A DNA stretch of 64,000 nt from Halarchaeum rubridurum (GTDB lineage: Archaea > Halobacteriota > Halobacteria > Halobacteriales > Halobacteriaceae), in assembly GCF_014647115.1 (NCBI RefSeq), contig NZ_BMOO01000002.1:248001-312000 (forward strand), given 5' to 3'. The first letter of the stretch is position 1. Every line of letters starts with the position of its first letter. Positions 18,701 to 24,760 of the stretch are shown here, one piece after another. Under the pieces are notes generated by a model that was not told the origin of the DNA, made no database searches, and worked only from the letters and a program-made list of their open reading frames with translations. The position numbers were made by a program, and so were the translations under genes.

Positions 18701-18885
18701 CCGAGCACACCTCGATGAGCGACGCCATCGGCGAGGTCCTCTTCGAGCAGGTCGAGGAGAGCGACGGCGACCGCGTCGTCGCGCCCGGCGCGTCCTGTCG
18801 CACGCAGCTCGGTGACCGCGAGGCGGACGCCGAGCGGCCGCCGACGCCGGTCGAGATGCTGGCGACCGCAGTCCGCACCGCGTAA
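15763..18885 (+). CDS. Fused FAD/Fe-S 2-hydroxyacid dehydrogenase (GlcD-GlcF type)
   Basis: 1040 aa from the ATG at 15763; the frame is open a little further upstream. Residues about 50-230 are an FAD_binding_4 (PCMH) domain with LPRGGGTSLAGQTV and GGAIGNNSTGSHSLKYGKT; about 240-570 are the FAD-oxidase C domain (SGEHGDGRARTQW). The Fe-S half follows, with CHGCGGC near 632, CIGCKGC-x3-CP near 695, and CCG-type motifs HGHCHQK (about 937) and DSGCCGMAGSFG (about 967). Such fusions oxidise D-lactate, glycolate or D-2-hydroxyglutarate and pass electrons to the membrane chain. Between FAD motifs lies an acidic repeat (about 275-298, alternating AETDA units), an insertion absent from typical family members. 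Confidence 0.85.
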   Translation: MTTRQTDATPPDPATASDANYDYAGEDVERPDLLDALDRLADGEVRFDSYSRELYATDASAYEVTPIGVVFPRNTADVAAVVEYCATEDVPVLPRGGGTSLAGQTVNEAVVLDFTRHMDGAADADPEARTVRVQPGITLARLNEGLSVYDLKFAPDPAAGDRSVIGGAIGNNSTGSHSLKYGKTDAYVEEVEAVLADGSVTRFAEVSVGELRESADAEGDIESRIHATVLDVLEDERDEIDARYPELKRNVSGYNFDMLVAEAYGERDGATAEGVDAETDAEADAETDADGATLPDDATVNLARLLAGSEGTLAVITEATVSLEPVPETKAVALLTYDELTAAVEDVTEVLEHDPAAVEFIDDTLIDLAGDTSEFRDVVEMLPEGTRAALLVEFYAESDDDGRGKVDALVADRVGTSAMDAIEAHGEEERGRVWKLRKAGNPILLSRTTDEKHLSFIEDCAVPAEVLPEYVQGFRDILADHDTFGAFYGHAGPGVLHIRPLVTTKTEEGLAAYESIADEVTDLVVELGGSVSGEHGDGRARTQWNEKLYGRELWETFRELKTAYDPNWLLNPGQVCGYDPDETLPEGVPERARRVSMTEDLRYDPDYEFEAGFEPELAWENDNGFEGMVELCHGCGGCRTDQDTGGGVMCPTYRASDEEIQATRGRANLLRQAMSGDLPDEQFDVEFMHEVMDLCIGCKGCSNDCPSEVDMAKMKAEVTHEYHQREGASLRDRVFANVDALSKLGSAFAPLSNLAAKLPGSRALLERTLGITAERTLPSFRAQTLHDWFEARGGSRVPEDEAERRVVFFVDTYTNYSHPEVGKATVEVLEAAGVHVDLAERTDSGRPAHSKGFLDKSRATASENVAELHPRVEDGWDVVLVEPSDAVMVQHDYLDLLSGERVEAVAENTYDVMEYLDTHRLVAELDTRDPAETLTYHGHCHQKAVKKDHHAVGALRRAGYEVDPLDSGCCGMAGSFGYEAEHTSMSDAIGEVLFEQVEESDGDRVVAPGASCRTQLGDREADAERPPTPVEMLATAVRTA

Positions 18886-18926
18886 CTTCTAGGGCGGCTT
18901 TTCCCGTCGGCCGTAATTCGTTCGCG

Positions 18927-18952
18927 CAGTATTGGCGAACAGTCACAAACAT
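18927..18952 (+). repeat. 13-bp-period CAGT element, site D (diverged)
   Basis: CAGTATTGGCGAA followed by CAGTCACAAACAT, again with 13-bp spacing. Only the CAGT heads are conserved, so this is the weakest member. It sits 67 bp upstream of the PaaK-like gene. Confidence 0.35.
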
Positions 18953-19019
18953 TATTGTTCGTGGTGGTCTCTGTGCGGACAGCGATGGGACGAGACACGG
19001 TCACGGCGGGGTGGGTTCG

Positions 19020-20354
19020 ATGAGTCGGATGTGGAACCCGATGTTGGAGACGATGGACCGCGCGGAACTGCGCTCGTTGCAGGTGGACCGGTTCCGCGAG
19101 CAGGTCCGTCACGCCTACGAGCACTCGCCGTTCTACCGGCGGAAGCTCGATGCGGCGGGCATCGACCCGGACGACATCCGGACGTACGAGGACGTCCGGG
19201 AGGTACCGACGACGAAGAAGGGCGAGTTGCGCGAGGCGCAGGGCGGCGAGCCCTTCCCGTACGGCGACCTGTTGGCGGCGTCGCCCGAGGAGGTGACGGA
19301 GTACCACCAGACGTCGGGGACGACGGGCGAGCCCGTCCGGCAGGCCGACTCATGGGGCGACTGGGAGTGGTGGGGCGACTGCTGGGCGACGGTGCTCTGG
19401 GCGCAGGGCATCCGCCCCGACGACCGGGTGTTCTTCCCCTTCTCGTACAACGTCTTCGTCGCCTTCTGGGCGGCGCACTACGCCTGCGAGCGCATCGGTG
19501 CCGAGGTCGTGCCGGGCGGGAACCTCTCCTCGGCGCAGCGCGTGCGCAAGATGCGTGAGGTGGACGTGACGGCGTTCGCCAGCACGCCGACGTACGCGCT
19601 GCGGCTCGCGGAGGTCGCCCGCGAGGAGGGCTTCGAGCCGACGGATTTCGCGGTGGACACGGTCGTCTGCGCGGGCGAGCCCGGCGCGAGCGTCCCGGGG
19701 ACGAAGGCGCGCATCGAGGAGGCGTGGGGTGCGGACGTCTACGACCACGCGGGCGCGACGGAGGCGGGCGCGTGGGGGTTCTCCTGCGACGGCGAGAGCG
19801 TCGGGCTCCACCTCAACGAGGGCCAGTTCCTCATCGAGGTGCTCGACGAGGACGGCGAGCCCGTGGAGCCGGGCGAGACGGGCGAAATCGTCATCACGCC
19901 GCTGAACCGCACCGCCCAGCCGTACATCCGCTTCGAGCTGCGCGACGAGATCGGCCTGCGCGAGAGCGCGGCCGTCTGCGACTGCGGGCGGACGTTCCGG
20001 TTCGCCGAGGGCGGCGTCCTCGGCCGCCTCGACGACCTCACGAAGGTCAACGGCGTCCTGCTCGCGCCGACCGCCATCGAGGACGTCGTGCGCTCCTACG
20101 ACGGCGTCTCCGACGAGTACGAGGTCATCATCGACGGTCACGAGGAGAAACCGGACCTCGACGTCGTGACCGTCGTCGCCGAGGAGAACCCGGAGACGGG
20201 CGTCCCCGCCTCGGAGGCGGGCGACGAGCTCCGGAAGCGACTCAAACAGACGACGAGCATCACCTGTCGGGTCGACGTCGTGGCGTACGAGTCGCTCGAC
20301 CGACCCGAGCTGAAGGCCGACCGACTCGACGACCGACGCGAGAACCATGTCTAA
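19020..20354 (+). CDS. PaaK-type phenylacetate--CoA ligase
   Basis: 444 aa adenylate-forming ligase. The phosphate-binding loop is QTSGTTGEPVRQ (about 98-109). YDHAGATEAGAWG is the A5-type motif, YIRFELRDEIGLRE the A7/A8 region, and LDDLTKVNGVLLAPTAIED the conserved PaaK hinge and C-terminal domain. PaaK enzymes couple phenylacetate or related aryl acids to CoA. The ATG at 19020 is preferred over a GTG three codons upstream. The last 8 bp overlap a 76-aa gene. With the FAD hydroxylase upstream, an aryl-acid substrate is likely; exact specificity cannot be told. Confidence 0.87.
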   Translation: MSRMWNPMLETMDRAELRSLQVDRFREQVRHAYEHSPFYRRKLDAAGIDPDDIRTYEDVREVPTTKKGELREAQGGEPFPYGDLLAASPEEVTEYHQTSGTTGEPVRQADSWGDWEWWGDCWATVLWAQGIRPDDRVFFPFSYNVFVAFWAAHYACERIGAEVVPGGNLSSAQRVRKMREVDVTAFASTPTYALRLAEVAREEGFEPTDFAVDTVVCAGEPGASVPGTKARIEEAWGADVYDHAGATEAGAWGFSCDGESVGLHLNEGQFLIEVLDEDGEPVEPGETGEIVITPLNRTAQPYIRFELRDEIGLRESAAVCDCGRTFRFAEGGVLGRLDDLTKVNGVLLAPTAIEDVVRSYDGVSDEYEVIIDGHEEKPDLDVVTVVAEENPETGVPASEAGDELRKRLKQTTSITCRVDVVAYESLDRPELKADRLDDRRENHV

Positions 20355-20577
20355 AGAGCGCGACGACTACGACCTGGACGAGTTGCGGGCGCTCGTCGCC
20401 GACCTCGACGAGGCGGCGGCGGCGCTCAGAGCGTACGGCGAGACGAACGACGTGCCCGCGATAGAGCGGGGCGCGACGCGCGTGGAGGGGACGCTCAGCT
20501 CCGTGAAGCAGAACGTCCCCGGCGCGCTCGCACGCGACGGCGCGTTCGGGGGTGACGCGGAGGACGAGGAATCGTAA
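20347..20577 (+). CDS. Small acidic helical protein coupled to PaaK-like gene
   Basis: 76 aa, overlapping the ligase gene by 8 bp, so probably translated with it. It is mostly helical (DLDELRALVADLDEAAAALRAY) with a second helix around VEGTLSSVKQNVPGAL and an acidic tail. I do not recognise a family. The overlap and haloarchaeal amino-acid composition support a real gene; it could be an accessory or assembly factor for the ligase. Confidence 0.6.
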   Translation: MSKERDDYDLDELRALVADLDEAAAALRAYGETNDVPAIERGATRVEGTLSSVKQNVPGALARDGAFGGDAEDEES

Positions 20578-20718
20578 CGGCGGAAAAGAGCGGGAAAAGA
20601 GAGAAACGGAAGACCCGGAGCGGCACGGAACGGGGGAGGCGCCGGAGCGGTGCGGGGCGAGCGAGCGAGGGGCGCGCCGACGCGCGGCGCGGAGCGGGGG
20701 AAGAGCCGACGAGCCGGC

Positions 20719-22095
20719 TCAGAGTTCGACGCGGAGGCGCGTCTCGCCGTCGGGGTCGGTGACGGGGCGGACGTCGCGGACGGCGTCGCCGTCGGCGGCG
20801 ACGCGGAGGTCGTAGCGGCCGAGGTCGGCGGTCGTCGAGAACTCCCCGTTCGCGTCTGTCGTCCCGCGGGCGTCCGTGAACCACTGGTCGAAGACGAGGT
20901 CGGTGTAGGCGTGGTAGCCGGGTTTCTTCGACCAGTCGGCGCGAAAGAGCGGCGCGTCGCCCTTCCAGTGCTGGTCGTCCCAGTAGCCCCAGAGCCGAAA
21001 GCCCACGCTCGCGGGGTGGCTGTAGACGGTCTTGAGGGTGTGATAGAGGTAGTCGCCGGCCGCCCGCTCGTCCGCGATTCCCGGGGTGTCGAACTCGGAG
21101 ACGACGAGGTCGATGTCGCCGAGGCCGGCGAAGCGTTCGAGGCGCGCGTACTGCTCCGCGGGGCCGACGCCGCCGTCGGGCGTCGTGACGTGGGACTGGA
21201 AGGCGACCTCGTCGGGCGGAGCCTCGCCGCCGAGGAGGTACGTGACGAGGTCGGCGTACCGGTCGCGGTGGTCGGGGCGGTCGAGCGTGAGGATGTCGTA
21301 GTCGTTGACGGCGAACGTCGCGTCGGGGGCGGCCTCGCGCGCGATGGCGAACCAGCGGCGCAGCGGCGGCGAACGCGTCGGCGGGGCATCGGATAGCAGG
21401 TCCGTGAAGTCGTGGAAGCCGAGTTGTTCGTTCAACAGCACCCAGTCCTCGACGCCGTGGTCGCCCGCGTTGTGGCCGATCAGCGAGCGGACGTGGTCGT
21501 CGACGAGCGTGCGGAGGCGCTCGGTGTCGCCGGCCTCGTAGGCGTCCCAGACCTCGTCCGGGAGGACGTTCTTCTCGTGGTTCTGCCAGACGACGGGCGC
21601 GCCGGCGACGGTGACGTCGTTCGAGCGCAGGAAGGTGACGACGCCGTGCGTCCGCTCGTGGCCGTCCGGCTCCGTCCACTGTCGCCACTTGTAGGCGTTC
21701 TCGAAGACCGCCTCGTTGAACAGGCGGGGGAGCCAGCGCCGATAGGGGTCGCCGGGGTCGCTCGACCAGTGGCGCGCGACGTTGTACGCCGTCGAGAAGT
21801 CGTAGGCGTGACGTCGGAGGCGGAGGCGGACGTCCGCGTCGGGGACCGGGTCGCCGTCCCGGACGACCGAGACGGTCACGTCGCCGCGGCGGTGGCGCTC
21901 GATGCGTCGGTCGGCTGCCCGCTCCCACGCGGGCGGGTCGTCGTCGCGCTCCCAGTCGCTCCCCGGCACCGGCTCGAAGTCCGGGAAGGCGTCCGTGGTG
22001 GTGCGTCGGGACGAAGGCGTACGAGTCGGACCGTCGCCGCCCGCGCAGCCGCCGAGCAGCGCCGTCGCGGCGACGAGGAAGTGCCGGCGGTCCAT
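20719..22095 (-). CDS. Exported GH10 endo-1,4-beta-xylanase-like lipoprotein
   Basis: 458 aa. The N-terminus MDRRHFLVAATALLGGC carries a twin-arginine motif and a lipobox (Cys17), so it is probably Tat-exported and lipid-anchored. A linker leads to a short beta domain (VSVVRDGDPVPDADVRLRLR) and then a GH10 barrel: VAGAPVVWQNHEKN, the acid/base glutamate in VLLNEQLGF (near 222), QSHV and the nucleophile in VVSEFDTPG (near 334), then FRLWGYWDDQHW. A short C-terminal beta tail follows. A TATA box (GTATAAATT, 22119-22127) lies 26-33 nt upstream, implying a leaderless transcript. Xylan is the usual substrate; plant-type GH10 proteins have the same short N-terminal domain. Confidence 0.82.
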   Translation of the reverse strand: MDRRHFLVAATALLGGCAGGDGPTRTPSSRRTTTDAFPDFEPVPGSDWERDDDPPAWERAADRRIERHRRGDVTVSVVRDGDPVPDADVRLRLRRHAYDFSTAYNVARHWSSDPGDPYRRWLPRLFNEAVFENAYKWRQWTEPDGHERTHGVVTFLRSNDVTVAGAPVVWQNHEKNVLPDEVWDAYEAGDTERLRTLVDDHVRSLIGHNAGDHGVEDWVLLNEQLGFHDFTDLLSDAPPTRSPPLRRWFAIAREAAPDATFAVNDYDILTLDRPDHRDRYADLVTYLLGGEAPPDEVAFQSHVTTPDGGVGPAEQYARLERFAGLGDIDLVVSEFDTPGIADERAAGDYLYHTLKTVYSHPASVGFRLWGYWDDQHWKGDAPLFRADWSKKPGYHAYTDLVFDQWFTDARGTTDANGEFSTTADLGRYDLRVAADGDAVRDVRPVTDPDGETRLRVEL

Positions 22096-22240
22096 ACGGG
22101 CACGTGGCGACTCGGCGCGTATAAATTCACCTGCCGACGTCGGTAACGAAAGTCGATACACCGCATGCGACGATACGCACGTGGTGGGGGCCGCGCCGCC
22201 GAGGGAACCTATTTGCCGCTCCCACCGAAAGCGTCGCCCG

Positions 22241-23620
22241 ATGACCGTCGTGTCGGCCCGCGTTCGGTCCGTCTGGCGGGAGAGCGTCTCGCTGGGTTGG
22301 CCCATCGCGCTCCAGCAGACGCTGAACACGCTGATGCGGACCGTCGACGTCCTGATTACGGGCTTCTTCTCGCCGGCGGCGGTGGCGGCGATCGGGCTCG
22401 CGGACCTCTACGCGCGCGTCCCGCTCCGGGTCGGCATGGGGCTCGGGAGCGGGGCCATCGCCGTCGCCAGCCAGGAGACCGGGCGGGGGGCGACGGCGAC
22501 GCGTGACCGCGCCATCGCGCAGGCCCTGCTCGTCGGCGCGCTCGCCGGCCTGCCGCTCACCGCCGTGGGCGTGCTCGGAAGCGAGGCCCTCATCGGCGTT
22601 CTCGGCGCCGAGCACGCGGTCGTGTTGCTCGGCGGGCAGTACCTGGCCATCGTGCTGGCGGCCGCGCCGTTCCGCATCACGGGGTTCGTCGGTGCGCGCG
22701 CCCTCCAGGGGGTCGGGGACACCCGCACCCCGATGCTCGCGAACGGGACGGCGACGGGGCTCAACGTCCTGCTCTCGGTCGCGCTCGGGCTCGGTATCGG
22801 GCCCGCGCCGCGCCTCGGAATCGTGGGTGTCGGGGCGGCGACGGCGGCGAGTCGCGTGGTGGAGGCCGCCCTGCTCGTCGGTGCGCTCCGGAGTCCGAAC
22901 ACGGAGGCCTCGCTCGCGTGGCCCCGGGAGTTCGTCGTGACGCGACAGCTCCTCGCGGTGAGCGCCCCGGACGTCGCGGGCGGGATGAGCACCGAGCTCG
23001 CGAACTTCCCGTTCAACGCGCTCCTCCTCCTGTTCGGGACGGAGGCGACCGCGGCCTACCACATCGCCAACCGGCTCTCCCAGCAGCTCGCCGCGCCGCT
23101 CTTCCGGGCGCTTCGGACGGTATCGAGCATCCGCGTCGGGCAGGCGCTCGGGGCGGGGGACGAAGGGGAGGCGCGGACCGTCGCCGGCGCGGTCTGCGCG
23201 CTCGGTCTCCTGATACTCGGCGCGGCGGGCGCGGCGCTGTTCGTCGGCGCGGACCCGCTCGTCGGGCTGTTCACGGACGACGCCGCGACGGCCGGCGACG
23301 CGGTCGCGTTCACCCGGGCGTTCGCCGTCGCCATGGTCCCCATCGGCGTCTACTTCCCGCTCGCCGGGGCGCTGAAGGGTGCGGGCGACACGCGAACGCC
23401 GTTCTACGCTGGTCTCGTGGGTGCGTACGGCTTCCTGCTCGGTTCCTCCTACGTCCTCGCGGTCACGCTCGGTCTCGGTATCGTCGGGGTCTGCGTCGGC
23501 CTCGTCCTCTCGTGGGCGGGGCGGGCCGTCGTCGTGGGTGTCGGGGTCCGACGGGGCGACTGGGCCGGACTGGCCGCGCGGCTAATCGCCGAGCGGGCGA
23601 CGCTCGACGAGCCGGAGTAA
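22241..23620 (+). CDS. MATE family efflux transporter
   Basis: 459 aa, about 12 membrane helices in two homologous halves. Typical signatures are VSLGWPIALQQTLNTLMRTVDV at the first helix, the paired GVGDTRTPM and GAGDTRTPF loops, and ALQG/LKGAGDTRTP before each half's later helices. The family exports cationic drugs or metabolites with Na+ or H+. The ATG at 22241 starts the first helix; the frame upstream lacks membrane character. A TATA-like CCTATTTG lies about 26-33 nt upstream. It appears monocistronic, divergent from the xylanase gene. Substrate unknown. Confidence 0.87.
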   Translation: MTVVSARVRSVWRESVSLGWPIALQQTLNTLMRTVDVLITGFFSPAAVAAIGLADLYARVPLRVGMGLGSGAIAVASQETGRGATATRDRAIAQALLVGALAGLPLTAVGVLGSEALIGVLGAEHAVVLLGGQYLAIVLAAAPFRITGFVGARALQGVGDTRTPMLANGTATGLNVLLSVALGLGIGPAPRLGIVGVGAATAASRVVEAALLVGALRSPNTEASLAWPREFVVTRQLLAVSAPDVAGGMSTELANFPFNALLLLFGTEATAAYHIANRLSQQLAAPLFRALRTVSSIRVGQALGAGDEGEARTVAGAVCALGLLILGAAGAALFVGADPLVGLFTDDAATAGDAVAFTRAFAVAMVPIGVYFPLAGALKGAGDTRTPFYAGLVGAYGFLLGSSYVLAVTLGLGIVGVCVGLVLSWAGRAVVVGVGVRRGDWAGLAARLIAERATLDEPE

Positions 23621-23634
23621 CAGGGAGGCCGGTC

Positions 23635-23698
23635 GAGCGAAGGGACGGGCGAGCGAAGGGACGGGCGAGCGAAGGGACGGGCGAGCGAAGGGACGGGC
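23635..23698 (+). repeat. Tandem repeat, four identical 16-bp units
   Basis: Four perfect copies of GAGCGAAGGGACGGGC lie between the convergent MATE and GDT1-like genes. It is non-coding and probably a variable-number repeat. Confidence 0.9.
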
Positions 23699-23721
23699 GA
23701 GGGGAGCGCGCTGAACGAGCG

Positions 23722-24489
23722 TCAGAGCGATTCCGGGTCGGTGACGCGGCGGTATATCGCGCCGCCGACGGCGAACGCGACGGCGGCGACGGCGACGCCG
23801 ACGACGGTCGGGCCGGTGAGGAGGCCCCACTGGAAGAGGCCGACGGCGACGAAGACCGCGGCCCCGGCGGCCTGGACGAAGGCCATCGGGAGGACGCGCT
23901 CCGCGGCCTGCCCGATGAACGCGTCGATACCGGTGCGGACGGCGAGGCCGAGCCACGCGCCGGCGACGACCGCGAGCGGCGCGTTCGGAAAGGTCGCGCC
24001 GAGGTTGATAGTGAGGAGCTGCGTCTTGTCGCCGACCTCCGCGATGGCGATGGCGACGAAGGCGACGACGAACGCGCTGGAACCCCGGACGCGCTCGTAG
24101 ACGCCGTCGGGGAAGATACCCTCGAAGAGGTCGGCACCCTCGACGCGCCCGTCGGTGGTCGCGTAGAGCGTGTACGCCTGGTAGCACGTCCAGAGGCCGA
24201 CGAGGACGAACAGCGAGCCGGTGAGGACCGGGGTGAGGCCGGCGGGGAGCGCGCCGAGCACCGCGGCCCCGACGGATACCTCGACGACGTTCCAGAGCGC
24301 GAACGCGGTGACCGCGCCGGCGAACACGCGTTTGGCGTCGTAGATGGTCGCCAGCGTGATGACGGCGAGCTGGCCCTTGTCGCCGAAGGTGGCGAGGAAG
24401 TTCGTGACGAACGACGCGACGAACGGCCCGAGCTCCTCGTACTGCTGGACGAGGCCGCCGACACCGCCGGCGTCGAACGGGAGTGCCAC
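23722..24489 (-). CDS. TMEM165/GDT1 family cation transporter
   Basis: 255 aa from a GTG start. It has two homologous three-helix halves. The second carries the canonical signature AEVGDKTQ and the first a degenerate TFGDKGQ (the acidic residue that normally precedes GDK is lost). The family exchanges Mn2+ or Ca2+ for protons across membranes. A DtxR-type box lies about 208 bp upstream (24697-24710), which fits a metal-controlled gene, possibly Mn2+. The stretch between box and start is a purine-rich low-complexity tract. Confidence 0.85.
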   Translation of the reverse strand: MALPFDAGGVGGLVQQYEELGPFVASFVTNFLATFGDKGQLAVITLATIYDAKRVFAGAVTAFALWNVVEVSVGAAVLGALPAGLTPVLTGSLFVLVGLWTCYQAYTLYATTDGRVEGADLFEGIFPDGVYERVRGSSAFVVAFVAIAIAEVGDKTQLLTINLGATFPNAPLAVVAGAWLGLAVRTGIDAFIGQAAERVLPMAFVQAAGAAVFVAVGLFQWGLLTGPTVVGVAVAAVAFAVGGAIYRRVTDPESL

Positions 24490-24519
24490 GTTACGCGGCC
24501 ACCCCCGGGAGGCTGGTGG

Positions 24520-24680
24520 GGCGGACGGGAGACGGGGAGCGGACGGGAGAGAACGGGAGGGGGAGTCGGGAATCGGGGGGTCGGGAGTAGAGGTGTTGGA
24601 AGTGGAGGAGCTGAGAGTGGACGGGAGAGGGTGGAGAGTGGAGGAGTCGGGAGGGGAAGTGTCGGGAGGGGGCGAGCGCC
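24520..24680. repeat. Low-complexity G/A-rich tract
   Basis: Imperfect repeats of GGACGGGAG, GTCGGGA and GGAGAGTGGA on the plus strand form a strong purine/pyrimidine strand asymmetry. It occupies the 5' region of the GDT1-like gene. An open minus frame across it (24491-24682) is proline/serine-rich and not convincing. Confidence 0.6.
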
Positions 24681-24696
24681 ATCTGTCGGGTCGGTT

Positions 24697-24710
24697 TTAG
24701 ATAGGTCTAA
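24697..24710. promoter_or_regulatory. DtxR/SirR-type metal box
   Basis: TTAGATAGGTCTAA is an inverted repeat (TTAGA-N4-TCTAA) embedded in GTTTTAG...CTAATCC, the same flanks as the perfect box at 33219. It is upstream of the GDT1-like gene and downstream of the metal ATPase gene; GDT1 is the likelier target. Confidence 0.55.
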
Positions 24711-24760
24711 TCCTTAGGGTTGCCGACACGGCGGCGGCGTCGAGGGGTGGGCGAGCGCGG

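Noticed and set aside
14446-18708. 1420-aa minus-strand open frame opposite the hydroxylase and dehydrogenase genes
   Set aside because: Shadow of two enzymes with complete catalytic motifs on the plus strand; composition is V/R/L-rich without domains.
24491-24682. 63-aa ORF upstream of the GDT1-like gene
   Set aside because: It is a Pro/Ser/His-rich translation of a low-complexity purine tract and ends at the GDT1 start without codon bias typical of haloarchaeal proteins.
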